Origin: Thinopyrum elongatum
Lineage: Eukaryota > Streptophyta > Magnoliopsida > Poales > Poaceae
Assembly: GCA_011799875.1 (NCBI GenBank)
Contig: CM022303.1
Location: 220,006,255 to 220,070,254 of the forward strand
DNA length: 64,000 nt
Direction: 5' to 3'
Below the pieces are notes generated by a model. That model saw only the letters and a program-made list of their open reading frames with translations. It was not told the DNA's origin and did not search any database. Of this stretch, positions 19,983-32,128 are shown one piece after another. How positions within the stretch are numbered: the stretch's first letter is position 1; the number at the start of each line of letters is the position of its first letter. The position numbers were made by a program, and so were the translations under genes.

Positions 19983-21553
19983 TACCACTTCTTGAGCTTG
20001 CGCTGATTTTTCCCTTGAAGAGGAAAGGGTGATGCAGCAAAGTAGAGATAAGTATTTCCCTCAATTAAGAACCAAGGTATCAATCTAGTAGGAGGAACAC
20101 ACAAGTCCCCAATAGATGCACCTGCACAAACGAACAAACACTTGCACACAACACGAAAAAGGGGTTGTCAATCCCTTCACGGTCACTAGCAAGAGTGAGA
20201 TCGGATAGAGATAGGTATAAAAGATAAGTAAAAGTGTAAAATAAAGTAAAGATAAATAAATTGCGGCAAGGTATTTTTGACTTTTTTTGGTTTTATAGTT
20301 ATGAAAATAATACGATAGAAATAGAGCCGGGGGCCATAGGTTTCACTAGAGGCTTCTCTCTTGAAGAAAACATACGGTGGGTAAACGAATTACTGTTGAG
20401 CAATTGATAGAAAAGCGCATAGTTATGCTGATATCTAAGGCAGTGATCATGAATATAGGCATCACGTCCGTGACAAGTAGACCGACTCCTGCCTACATCT
20501 ACTACTATTACTCCACACATCGACCACTATCCAGCATGCATCTAGTGTATTAAGTTAACAAGAACGAAGTAACGCCTTAAGCAAGATGACATGATGTAGA
20601 GGGATAGATCCAAACAACATGGTAAAAACCCCATCTTTTTATCCTTAATGGCAACAATACAAATACGTGCCTCGCTACACCTGCTGTCACTGGGTGAGGA
20701 CACCGCAAGATTGAACCCATCACAAAGCACCTCTCCCATTGCAAGAAAGATCAATCTAGTTGGCCAAACCAAATCAATAGATCGGAGAGAAATACAAAGC
20801 TACCTTAATCATGCATAAAAGAGTTCAGAGAAGACTCAAATAATATTCATAGATAATCTGATCATAAACCCACAATTCATCGGATCTCAACAAACATACT
20901 GTAAATGAAGATTATATCAAATAGATCTCGAAGAACATCGAGGAGAACATTGTATTGAAGATGAAAGAGAGAGAATAAGCCATCTAGCTACTAGCTATGG
21001 ACCCGTAGGTCTGTGGCAAACTACTCACACATCATCGGAAGGGTAGCAAGGCTGATGTAGAGGACCTCCATGATCGAATCCCCCTCCGGAAGAGTGCCGG
21101 AAAAGGCCCCAAGATGGGATGTCATGAGAACAGAAGCTTGCGGCGGCAGAAAAGTATTTTTTTGTGCCCCCAGGTGTACGGGGAATATTTGGGTATTTAT
21201 GGAGCTGGAATTAGAGTTAGGGGTGCCACGAGGGGCCCACAAGCCTGGGGCCACACCCCTAGGGCTTGTGGCCCTCTTGTGGCTCCTCTGGCCTCCTCCC
21301 GAAGCTTCGTGGTTGTCTTCTGGTCCAAGAAAAATCCTCAAAAAGTTTTGTTCCGTTTCGACTCCGTTTGGTATTGATTTTCTGTAAAAGACAAAAACAA
21401 GGAAAACAACAACAACTGGCACTGGGCACTAGGTTAATAGGTTAGTCCCAAAAAATGATATAAAATAGCATATTAATGCATATAAAACATCCAAGAAGGA
21501 TAATATAATAGCATGGAACAATCAAAAATTATAGATACGTTGGAGACATATTA
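19983..21553 (-). repeat. LTR of element A, 1.57 kb
   Basis: Full-length homologue of LTR C (61608-63194) and, more distantly, LTR B (30903-32128 plus 59862-60186). Both termini carry single-base damage (TA for TG in the plus-strand reading, ...ATTA for ...ATCA). Confidence 0.85.
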
Positions 21554-22248
21554 GTAGGCACCCAGTGAACCCCGACGCAGGCTCGTTCAGAACAGGCCCT
21601 TCTCATGTGTCTGATTGACGGTGTGCTTCCTGGTGATGCTCGATGGTAGTTCGAGCATCCTCAGAGCGCCGGTCATTGATGACCTAGTACTGGTCATGGT
21701 GGCTATTCCAAAGGCCTTGCGGATCAGACGACACCACAGACACATCGTCCTGGGCGTCAACCCGCTGGCTCGGTCATACTTGTCGGGGAGGGGACGGCAC
21801 TGTTGGTGCACCACCCATGGTTCGCCCACCAGCCTCTCATACTGGCGCTGTTGGCTACCACTGAGAGGGCTCCATCGTCTATGCCCCATCGTTGTTGGAG
21901 AATTCGACGCAACTCTAGATGGTGGCATGCCACTCATCCATCTTCTCCGGAGCAAGAGAGAAGCCCAGCAATAGCACCGCCTGCGCCAATGCCTCTGCCG
22001 GCAACTTGGGCATGACTAGGAGCAAGGACTGAGAGGCGCTCTGACTTCTGTGCGAGCCAGAAGGAGACCCATCTCTACCCTGCTACCATGGTCTATACTC
22101 ACCGGTAGTTTGACGCGGCGACAAGCCATGTGCTCCATGAGAACGGTGCACAAGCTACTTGCCTGGCCGTTGGCCAGGGTTGACATTGTTGCGGGGAAGC
22201 ATCTCATGTCCATCTTGTGATGACCTTGGCGCGTGTCCCGTAACTCCA

Positions 22249-22488
22249 TCATTCTTGGACCCCCACGGTGTCATCCTTGGACGTAGACGCAGAGACCTTG
22301 TGAACCGCAGCGCCGCCTCTCAACGTAGCGACATGCAGGTCCTGGCTTCCGGCGGAGTGAGTATGAATCTTGTCGCTGGAAGGGTGTGGAGCGCGCTCGC
22401 CGCCGGTCCCTCCCACCAGAGGAGACTGGACCAACAACTTAGAGCCAGACGGTGCACCCATCGCCGCGCTCTTCTTCTTTGACGCCAT
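22249..22488 (-). pseudogene. Gag-like or leader frame of element D, 79 codons
   Basis: It starts MASKKKSAAMGAPSG 56 bp after the presumed LTR end and is rich in Ser, Ala, Gly and Lys, with no recognisable capsid or zinc knuckle. A basic, low-complexity start is common in plant gag proteins, but the frame stops after 79 codons. The following sequence in other frames shows only fragments. It could equally be untranslated leader. Confidence 0.3.
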
Positions 22489-22543
22489 GGATGAAGAAGA
22501 TGGTGAAACTTGCACGAAGACTATTGGAGTAGATCCGCACAAG

Positions 22544-23419
22544 TGACCCCCCTGACTGGCATGCCAAAGATGTCGGAAGAATGACGATCCATGGGACCAG
22601 CAAGGGTCCCTTTGCAGTTCAGCTTGGGAAATCGACGATCACGGAGAGCAAATCCAAGAGTACACACGTGAGGTTTTCTCAGGTTCGGGCCGCCATGGAG
22701 GTGTAAAACCCTACTCCTGTCTTTGGGTGGTTTAGCTTGGAGCACAAATTACAAGCACAGCTTGCCGAAAATATGTGAGCAAGGTGCAGCTACAGTGTAA
22801 GCATTTTCAAAGTGTCGACCCGTGCCAAGGTAGCCATGTGCCTCCTTTTATCGACAAAAAGGGGTAACCACAGTGGCAATATGGTCATTACATGTATGTG
22901 AATAGTGGTCTTGATGCTATCCAACCTAATCCTGCCGGACTAGGACAAGGGCATTTAATGCGGCGCGAACTGATATCAATCCTTTGGCAAAAGGCGTCTC
23001 TCCTTCTGTGTCATCGACGTGGATGAGTCTATCTCCTCGACACGTCCACTAGAAGGGTGTAAATAAAGTTGATCTAATGCGACGTGTTAACATGTGTCCT
23101 GATGATCCTCCCCAAGTCACTCGCCCGCTCGGCACCTAATCTTGACAAGCCATCAGCAAGAAGGGGGAAGCTTTTCGGAAAGGAGCTTGCCGGGTATTGG
23201 CTTGCCGGTGCGAGGCTTGCCGACAACTGAAGTCTTGGTCTTCGGTACTAACTTAGTACTTCTTGATCGCCTACCTCGAGGTCTTCTTCACAGTCTTGGT
23301 GTCCAAGTGTTGAGGCTTGGGTCGAGCTATCCTCTGACAAGGCCTTGCCGTCCGGAGAGTTGGAACTGCTTGTGCACAAGTCTAGGGCACTAAGGGACCC
23401 TTAACTTAGTACACCAACA
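22544..23419 (-). repeat. Probable LTR of element D
   Basis: The minus-strand left end is TGTTGGTGTACTAAG. It carries a GATAAAAGGAGGC TATA-like site near 22855 and, close to the right end, AGGAGTAGGGTTTTACAC and GGCCCGAACCTG motifs shared with the Tat-like LTR. The exact 3' boundary is uncertain because no second copy is present. Confidence 0.45.
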
Positions 23420-26109
23420 GAAGGTCCTGCTCATAGTAGTTTATAAGCACCAATGGGTTAGTAGATTTTTGTTCCTTGTCTTCAAAAAGAACCTACTTCC
23501 ATCAGACTTGACTACGTTGAAAGTTTTTGTAACTTGTTGCACATCGTTTGTCAAGGTCGCAAAATAGCACACTAGCTTGATGATCATCGTGAAGCGGATT
23601 TGGTTAGCATAGTCCCCCTGCTCCTACTACAAGTTTCTGCTTGTGTGGAATCCATATCCTCATTGCGAGGATCATCACCTATGCCATTATGAATTTTTTT
23701 TCCTAGCTCCTATCGTGCGCCATCCTACTTGAACCTCCTCGCAAATCCAAGCTTGCGCCTCTTGGCACCGGTCACCTCACCAACATGAGATGGGTCTGCA
23801 TGTACTAAATTATCAACCTTAAACAACTCACAAGCTGAAGCTCGTGTAGTTGATGAACCATAATAGATGGAATACTAACCGAAAGCACATTTGAACTTGT
23901 ATATATATATTACAAAAAACACTCTATATACATTTTGACAAATGTATATCATGCATTAGCAAAATTTTGAACGTTGGTTCAAGAAATGTTTGCAACATTT
24001 AAAAAATGTCAAGCATTTCAAAAAAATGTACGTCAAATTTTTAAGAATAAACAAAAGAAGTTTCACATAAAACTTTCAACTTCAACAAGCAGATGATAGA
24101 CTATAAGTAGAAGGACAAAAGAAGCACATAAAGAGCATCCCCAAAAGGAAGTACACGTTAGATTGTGTATGAAGGCCTCTTTGACATACGCTAGTTCTAG
24201 CTTTGGTCACTGACACGTCGGCTCGGCTTTCTGTCGGGACCATGTGTCAGTGATTAAAGTTAGAACTAACTGGGGCACATGTTGGTCACTAAAGTTGGAA
24301 TTGACGTGTCATAGGCGATTTTGGTCTATTTGCGTGCTGGTTAACCATATAAGTTATTTTGCTAGCTTCAATTATGTAGGTGTGAAATATTGTGTGCGTC
24401 ATATATGGCCCCTAGTTTTGTGAGCATAAGGTATTTGCTCAGCATTACAGTTTACAAGTGACGGGTCCAGATGTTGGTCATTAAAATTTAAAATCTACGT
24501 GTCGTCGGCGATTTTGCTCTATTGGTGTGTTGCTCATCCGTGGAATTTATTCTACTAGCTTCAATTCTGTGGGGATGAAATACTATCTACATCGAATATG
24601 GCCACTAGTTTTGTGAGCATAAGCTATTTTCTTGGTGTTACAGTTAACAACTAATGGGTCCACATGTTGGTGATTAAAGTTAAAATCTAAATGTTGTTGG
24701 TGATTTTTTTCTATTGACGTGTTGGTTATCTGTAGAAGTTAAATACTGTGTGCGTCGTATATGGCCCCTAGTATAGGTAAAACAAAAATAGGGCAAGAAA
24801 GTTACAACCAAGACTAGAAGCTAGAAAGTATTTTTTTTAATATTTCACTAACTTTAATAATAGTAGTTGCATACTATTTACCAACCTTAGCCACTCCCAT
24901 GTGAAAAAACGATTGAATAAACAGAAGGCTACGAGCGAACCCATGATCCTATCGTCTCCAAACGAAAGGAATAGTTGTGTGCTAGGGTTCGTAGCAGCAG
25001 CCGCCGGAGCTTGCGGCCCTAGCCTCCACCCCTCGCGCTGGTCCATCATGCGCTCCCCCATCGAGTTGCTCGTCCCTGCAGGTGGCGAAGACCTCCCAGA
25101 AGCAGCAGCGCACGCCCAGCTGCCCCGCCATGGACGCCGACGAGCATAGCTAAGATGCGAGGTATCTAGCACTCCTCCCTCCATCCTTCAATTTACCTCA
25201 TTCACTGTTCCCTTATACCCCTTCCTATTCTTACTATACAAAGTAGTAGGCTATTGTGTTTTTTAAAGAACATTATGGACTTTTTGGGTACGAATACTCA
25301 TTGTAGAAACAATATGGTTGCAATTTGATTATTCTCATTTCTTAGATGTGTTGATTTCACTTTCTTGCATGAGACTACAATGTTGATGCATGTCGCCATT
25401 GAAGCCTTCTCCATGAAGAATGGACACTGAAGATGTGGAGGATCACATGGGTCTTATGTTTTTGTGTTGCCGAAATAACTAAGATGGTTGTCATATTAAT
25501 GTACATTCGTTGCTAGTTCGTGATGCTTATATTATATCATGTCGATAGTTTACGCTTAACAATTTGGTGGTGATATGTCGATCGAGTAATCTCTACTTGT
25601 TATTTGGTTGGAGCCTAAAGAATATTTTGAATGCATATTTCCCTTCCATATTTAATTTTCATGTTTGACCATTCTCGGTAATGATATGATGATTCTCTAT
25701 TATGATATCGAGCGATGTTAGCCATATGAAAATAGGAAAAAATGGAGGGAGTGAATTAGGCTATTTCTTTGCTTCATGCTATATTACTAGAGTGAATTAG
25801 GTAATTTTTGGTGGGAATGGTAGTTTTATTACTTTCCATACCATGTTTCATGATCCTATTTGATTGCTTCATGAGATACTCTTATGACCAGTACCAAATG
25901 TTGTTGGAATAATGTTTTTTACAACTTTACATTCTAGTTTTGGAGAAGCTATTTGTAATTAGATGGGCACACATTCCACTAGTACTACATTCAGCACAAC
26001 TAGTACATTAACCTGGCTAAACCATATTACTGCAATTTCAATAATCATAAACAATGCTACTTCAACTCGGTACCTTCCATGCATCTTTGTCACGAGGTGG
26101 GACTATAAC
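23420..26109. repeat. Array unit 1 (full length)
   Basis: It begins where LTR D ends, missing the few bases GGGACTATAAC that precede the anchor in units 2-4. It contains minus-frame remnants at about 23420-23860, sub-repeats at 24230-24775, a GC-rich patch at 24960-25160 and an AT-rich tail. Confidence 0.85.
24230..24775. repeat. Nested sub-repeats in unit 1, about 190 bp x 3
   Basis: Each copy runs from a CACATGTTGGT(G/C)A(T/C)TAAA block through GATTTT..TCTATT, TAAGTTATT, GCTTCAATT.TGT and ATATGGCCCCTAGT(TTTGTGAGCATAAG). Copies begin near 24230, 24410 and 24603. Confidence 0.8.
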
Positions 26110-28785
26110 GAAGGTCGTGCTCATAGTAGTTTATAAGAACCAATGGGTTAGTAGATTTTTGTTCCTTGTCTTCACAAAGAACCTCCCTCCCATCAAACCT
26201 GATTACTTTGAAAGTTATTGTAACTTGTTGCACATCATCTGTCACGGTCGCAAAATAGCACACTGTCTTGATGATCATCGTGATACGAATTCGGTTAGCA
26301 TAGTCCCCCTGGACCTATTACAAGTTTCCCCTTGTGTGGAATACATATCCTCATTGCCAGGATTATCACCTGTGCCATTATGAACTTTTTTCCTAGATCT
26401 TGTTATGCGGCATCCCATTTTAACCTGCTCGGGAATCCAAGCTTGCGCTTCTTGGCACCGGTCACCTCGCCAACTTGAGATGGGGGTGCATGTACTAAAT
26501 TATCAACCTTAAACAACTCAGGCTGAAGCTCGTCTTGTTGATGAACCACAATAGATGGAATACCAACCGAAAGAACATTTGAGCTTATATATATGTAATA
26601 CAAAAAACACTCTATATTAAATTTTGACAAATGTATATCATGCATTAATAAAAATTCAATGTTTGCGACATTAAAAAAATGTCAAGCATTTCAGAAAAAT
26701 GTACATGACATTTTTCAAAAAAAACAAATGAAGTTTCAAATAAAACTTTCAGCTTCAACAAGAAGATGATATACTATAAGTAGAAGGAGAAAAGAAGCAC
26801 ATCAAGAGCATCCCCAATAGTAAGTACAAGTTAGATTTTGTGTGAAGGCCTCTTTGAGATACGCCAGTTCTAGCTTTGATCACTTACATGTCAGCTCGCC
26901 TTACTGTCAGGACCATGTGCTAGTGATTAAAGTTAATACAGACGGGGCCACATGTTGGTCACTAAAGTTAGAATTGATGTGTCATAGGCGTTTTGGTCTA
27001 TTTGTGTGTTGGTTATCCATATAAGTTATTTTGCTACCTTCAATTATGTAGGTGTGAAATACTATGTGCATCGTATATGGCCCCTAGTTTTGTGAGCATA
27101 AGCTATTTGCTTGGTGTTACAGTTTACAAATGACGGGTCCACATGTTGGTGATTAAAGTTAAAATCAACGTGTCGTAGGTGATTTTGCTCTATTGATGTG
27201 TTGCTCATCAGTAGAAGTTATTCTACAAGCTTCAATTCTGTGGGTGTGAAAAACTATCTACATCATATATGGCCCCTGGTTTTGTGAGCATAAGCTATTT
27301 GATTGGAGTTACATTTTACAACTAACGGGTCCACATGCTGGTGATTAAAGCTACAATCTATGTGTTGTTGGTGATTTTTCTCTATTGACTTGTTGGATAT
27401 CTGTAGAAGTTATTCTACTACATTTCATTATGTGGGTGTGAAATACTGTGTGCGTTGTATATGGCCCCTAGTATAACAAAAATGATCATAAGTCAAGAAA
27501 GTTACAACCAAGACGAGAAGCTCCAAATTTTTTTAATATTGATCTAACATTAATAATAGTAGTTGCATACTATTTACCCACCTTTGCCACTCCCATGTGA
27601 AAAAATGATTGAATAAATAGAAGGCTAGGAGCGAACCCATGATGAAAAGGCTAGTTGTGGGCTTGGTTTCCTAGCCGCTGTCGCCGCTGCTTGCGGCCCT
27701 CGCCTCCACCCCTCGCGCTAGTCCATCATCCGATCCCCCGTCGAGCTGCTTGTCTCAACAGGTAGCAAAGACCTCCCACAAGCAGTCATGCACGCCCAGC
27801 TGTCCCAACATGGACGCCGACGAGTACAGCAAAGACATAAGGTAGCTAACACTCCTCCCTCTATCCTACCATTTTCCTCGTTCCTTGTTCCCTCACCCCC
27901 TTCCTATTCTTATTGTACAAAGTAGTAGGCTATTGTGTTTGTTTACAAACATTATGGAGTTTTTTGGGTATGAATACTCGTTGTAGAATGTATATTGTTA
28001 CAATTTGACTATTATGATTTCTTAGATGTGTCGATTTCACTCTTACCAGAGACTACAACGCTGATGCATGTGGCCATTGGAGCCTTCTCCGTGAAGAATG
28101 GGCATTGAAGATGTGGAGGATCGCATGGGCCTTATGTTTTGGTGTTGCTGACATAACCAAGATGGTTGTCATATCTGTTACTAGTTCGTGATGCTTATAT
28201 TTTGTTATGTCGACAGATTATGCTCTACAATTAGGTGGTGATATGTTGATCGAGTCATGTCTACTTATTATTTGGTTGGAGCCTAAAGAATATGTCGAAT
28301 GCATATTTCCTTTCCATATTTAATTTTTGTGTCTGACCGGTCTTGATAATGATATGATGATTCTCTATTATGATATTGAGGGATGTTACGCATATGAAAA
28401 TAGGAAGAAAAAAAAAGGAGGGAGTGAATTTGGCTTTTTCTTTGCTTCATGCTATATTACTTGAGTGAATCAAGAAATTTTTGGTGGGAATGGTAGTTTT
28501 ATTACTTTCCATACCATGTTTCATGATCATATTTGATTGCTTCATGAGATACTCTTATGACCAGTATCAAATGTTGCTGGAGTAATGTTGTTTTTTTCAA
28601 CTTTCCATTCTAGTTTTGGAGAAGCTATTTGTAATTAGATGGGCACACATTCCACTAATACTACATTCAGCACAACTAGTATATTAACCTAGCTAGACCA
28701 TATTACTGCAATTTCCATAAGCATAAACAATGCTACTGCAACCCGATACCTTCCATCCATTATCTTCACGAGGTGGGACTATAAC
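26110..28785. repeat. Array unit 2 (full length)
   Basis: Collinear with unit 1. Minus-frame remnant at 26090-26640, sub-repeats at 26910-27475, a GC-rich patch at 27640-27830, AT-rich tail to 28785. Confidence 0.85.
26910..27475. repeat. Nested sub-repeats in unit 2, about 190 bp x 3
   Basis: Same three-copy arrangement as in unit 1, with boundaries at the CCCCT(A/G)GTTTTGTGAGCATA anchor near 27083 and 27272. The triplication therefore predates the unit duplication. Confidence 0.8.
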
Positions 28786-29703
28786 GAAGGTCCTACTCAT
28801 AGTAGTTTATAAGCACCAATGTGTTAATATATTCTTGTTCCTTGTCTTCCAAAAGAACCTCCTTCCCATCAGACCTAACTACTTTCAAAGTTATTGAAAC
28901 TTGTTGCACATCGTCTGTCATGGTCACAAAATAGCACACTGGCTTAATGATCATTGTGATGCAGATTCGGTTAGCATAGTCCCCCCTTGATCCTATTACA
29001 AGTTTCCCCTTGTGTGGAATCAATATCCTCATTGCCAGGATTATCACTTGTGCCATTATGAACTTTTTACCATGCTCCTGTTGTGCGCCATCCTGTTTGA
29101 ACCTCCTCGCAAATCCAAGCTTGCGCTTCTTGGCACCGGTCACCTCGCCAACTTGAGATGGGGGTGCGTGTACAAAATTATCAACCTTAAATAATTCAAA
29201 GGCTGAAGCTCGTCTTGTTGATGAACCACAATAGATGGAATACCAACCGAAAGCACATTTGAACTTTCATATATTTGCGTGTTGGTTATCCATATAAGTT
29301 ATTCTGCTAGCTTCAATTATGTAGGTATGCAATACTATGTGCGTCGTATATGGCTTTTTTTTTGCTTCATGCTATATTACTCGAGTGAATCAGGTAATTT
29401 GGTGTGTGAATGGTAGTTTTATTACTTTCCATACCATGTTTCATGATCCTATTTGATTGCTTGATGAGATACTCTTATGACTAGTATCAAATGTTGTTGG
29501 AGTAATGTTGTTTTTTACAACTTTCCATTCTAGTTTTGGACAAGCTATTCATGATTAGATGGCCACATTCCACTAGTACTACATTAAGCACTACTAGTAC
29601 ATTAACCAGGCTAAACCATATCACTATAATTTCCATAAGCATAAACAATGCTAGTACAACCCAGTACCTTCCATGTATCTTTTTCATGAGGTGGGACTAT
29701 AAC
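28786..29703. repeat. Array unit 3 (two internal deletions)
   Basis: The minus-frame part is full (28786-29260). The sequence then jumps into a sub-repeat at about 29272 and jumps again at about 29353, from ATATGGC into the AT-rich tail. The GC-rich patch and most sub-repeats are lost. Confidence 0.8.
28793..29143 (-). pseudogene. Best-preserved copy of the array's minus-strand reading frame
   Basis: The frame is open for 116 codons and also reads open upstream to about 29250 in other units. Recurrent motifs in units 2, 3 and 4 are VTGAKKRKLGF, MAQVI.LAM.IL, ANR..ITMIIKP.CYF, TDDVQQVSIT and EDKEQ, ending VLINYYE. In units 2 and 4 the frame goes on to DLRYSPTS before stopping. Lys/Arg-rich KKRK could be a nuclear localisation signal. 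I do not recognise the family. It may be one exon of a captured host gene or part of an unfamiliar transposon gene. Copies in other units: 23420-23860, 26090-26640, 29684-30110. Confidence 0.45.
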
Positions 29704-30902
29704 GAAGGTCCTGCTCATAGTTGTTTATAAGCACCTCTGGGTTAGTAGATTTTTGTTCCTTGTCTTCAAAAAGATCCTCCTTCCCATCAGACCCGACTAC
29801 TTTGAATGTTATAGACACTTGTTGCACATCGTCTGTTAGGGTCGCAAAATAGCACATTGGCTTGATGATTATTGTGATGGGCATTCGGTTAGCATAGCCC
29901 ACCTTTGGTCCTATTACAAGCTTCTCCTTCTGTGGAATCAATATCTTCATTGCTAGGCTTATCACTTGTGCCATTGTGAACTTTTTACTTGCTCCTATTG
30001 TGCGCCATCCTGTTTGAACCTTCTTGCAGATCCAAGCTTTTGCTTCTGAGCACCGGTCACCTCGTCACCTTGAGATTGGGGTGCATGTACTATATTATCA
30101 ACCTTAAACAACTCACAGGCTGAAGCTCGTCTTGTTGATGAACCACAATAGATGGAATACCAATCTAAATGACATTTGAACTTATATATATATACATATA
30201 TATTACAAAAAACACTATATAAAATTTAGACAAATGTATATCATGCATTAGTAAAATTTTCTAAGTTTGTTCAACAAAAAAATGCATGTGACATTTTTCA
30301 TAGGAAGCAAAAGAAGTTTCAAATAAAACTTTCAGCTTCAACAAGCAGATGATAGACAATATGTAGAAGGCCGAAAGAAGCACATCAAGAGTATCCCCAA
30401 CAGGAAGTACAAGTTAGATTGTGTGTAAAGGCCTCTTTGACACATGCCAGTTCTAGCTTTGGTCACTCACATGTTGGCTTAGCTTACTGATGGAACCATG
30501 TGCAAGTGAGCAAATTTAAAATCTACGCGTTGTTGGTGATTTTTGTCTATTAGTGTGTTGGTTATCTATAGAAGTTATTCTACTACCTTTCATTTTGTGG
30601 GTGTGAAATACTATGTGCGTCGTATATGTCCCCTAGTATAAAAAAACAATGATAAGGCAAGAAAGTTACAACCAAGACTAGAAGCTCCAAAATATTTTTT
30701 TAATGTTTATATAATTTAATAATAATAGTTCCATACTATTACCCACCTTTGTCACTCCCATGTGAAAAATGATTGAATAAATAGAAGGCTATGAGCGAAC
30801 CCACGATCCTATCATCTCCATACAAAAAGAATAGTTGTGGGCTAGGGTTGCTAGCCAATGCCGCAGCTTGCGGCCCTCGCCTCCACCCCTTGCGCTGGTC
30901 CA
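29704..30902. repeat. Array unit 4 (truncated by LTR B)
   Basis: It keeps the minus frame (29704-30160), only one sub-repeat (about 30490-30640) and the start of the GC-rich patch. It stops at CTGGTCCA, where the LTR of element B begins. Confidence 0.8.
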
Positions 30903-32128
30903 TGCTACTTGTGAACTGCGTTGGGATTTCCCCGAAGAGGAGAGGATGATGCAGTATAGTAGAGATAAGTATTTCCCTCAGTTAAGAACCAAGGTTATCA
31001 ATCCAGTAGGAGAACCAAGCAACACCTCGTTAGTAGCACCTGCACACAAACAACAAATCCTTGCAACCCAACGCGACCAAGGGGTTGGCAATCCCTCGAT
31101 GGTTATGAGCAAGATTAAATTGTATAGTGTTGGATAGATAGACCTGACAAAAATACAAAATAAAATAAATAAAGTTAAAACGCAACAAGGTATATTTGGT
31201 TTTAATATATGATAAAAGATAGACCCGAGGGCCATAGTTTTCACTAGAGCCTTCTCTTAAGAAAATAGCATACGGTGGGTAAACAAATTACTGTTGGGCA
31301 ATTGATAGAAAAGCAAATAATTATGACAATATCCAAGGCAATGATCATATATAGGCATCACGTCCGAGACAAGTAGAACGACTCCTGCCTGCATCTACTA
31401 CTATTACTCCACACATCGACCACTATCCAGCATGCATCTAGAGTATTAAGTTCATAAAGAACTGAGTAACGCCTTAAGCAAGATGACATGATGTAGACAA
31501 GATAAACTCACGTATGAATAAACCCATCTTTTTACCCTTAATAGCAATGATACATACGTGTCATGTCCCCTTCTATCACTGGGATTGAGCACCGCAAGAT
31601 TGAACCCATTAGAAAGCACCTCTCCCATTGCAAGATAAATCAATCTAGTTGGCCAAACCAAATCAATAGATCGGAGATAAATACGAAGCTATTGTAATCA
31701 TGCATAAAAGAGTTCAGAGAAAACTCAAATAATATTGATGGATAGATCCGATCATAAACTCGCAATTCATCGGATCCCAACAAACACACTGGAAAAAGTG
31801 ATTACATCAGATAGAACTCCCAGAACATCAAGGAGAACATTGTATTGAAGAACATTGAGAGAGAAGAAGCCATCTAGCTACTAACTATGGACCTGTAGGT
31901 CTGTGGTAAACTACTCACGCATCATCGAAAGTGCGGCAAGGATGATGTAGATCCCCTCCGTGATTGAATCCCCCTCTGGCAGAGTGCCGGAAAAGGCCTC
32001 CAGATGGCATCTCTCGAGAACAGGAACTTGCGGCGGCGGAAAAAGTATTTCGTGGACTCCTCTATTGGTTTCCCGGTTTTAGAGAATTTATAGAGGCGGA
32101 GTTAGGTCAAACGGAACTACATGGGGCC
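30903..32128 (-). repeat. LTR B, first segment
   Basis: It starts TGCTACTTGTGAAC in the plus reading, and runs to GGGGCC where the Sirevirus inserted; the last five bases GGGCC are one copy of its target duplication. It aligns with LTR A and LTR C but with many differences. Confidence 0.8.

Larger units (their letters stand above)
19517..21553 (-). mobile_element. Athila-like Gypsy element A, 5' part (Sabrina/WHAM/Fatima type)
   Basis: On the minus strand this is a 5' LTR (21553-19983), a tRNA-Asp primer-binding site (19971-19954), a leader and the first codons of gag (19717-19517). The Tat-like element breaks the gag at 19516/19517 and the rest is not in the window. The LTR start is TAATATGTCTCC, a mutated form of the TGATACGTCTCC seen in LTR C. 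Naming within the Triticeae Gypsy families is tentative. Confidence 0.75.
21554..23419 (-). mobile_element. Remnant LTR retrotransposon D
   Basis: A probable LTR at 22544-23419 (minus strand TGTTGGTGTACTAAG...GGGGGGTCA) is followed on the minus strand by a gag-like start (22488). About 0.7 kb of degenerate sequence then runs up to the edge of element A at 21554. I see no convincing primer-binding site. A minus reading frame at 21587-21955 has no domain I recognise. Confidence 0.45.
23420..30902. repeat. Tandem array of about 2.7-kb units, four copies, two deleted
   Basis: The anchor GAAGGTC(C/G)T(G/A)CTCATAGT starts units at 23420, 26110, 28786 and 29704. Units 1 and 2 are 2690 and 2676 bp and collinear throughout. 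Unit 3 is 918 bp with two internal deletions. Unit 4 is cut by LTR B at 30903. Each full unit holds a minus-strand reading frame, three 190-bp sub-repeats, a GC-rich exon-like patch and an AT-rich tail. I do not recognise the family. Left and right ends are cut by LTRs, so the original array was longer. Confidence 0.85.

Noticed and set aside
22016..22252. Minus-strand open frame of 78 codons as gag of element D
   Set aside because: No conserved motif, and it is out of frame with the better candidate at 22249-22488.
25170..25756. Stowaway-like inverted ends (CTCCCTCCAT ... ATGGAGGGAG) in array unit 1
   Set aside because: The match is short, the enclosed 580 bp is long for Stowaway, no clear TA duplication is seen, and unit 2 has degraded ends. 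Could be revisited with a search.
23420..30902. Array as tandem Helitrons
   Set aside because: CTAGT occurs often inside the sub-repeats, but I found no consistent 3' hairpin plus CTRR end or 5' TC start at unit borders.
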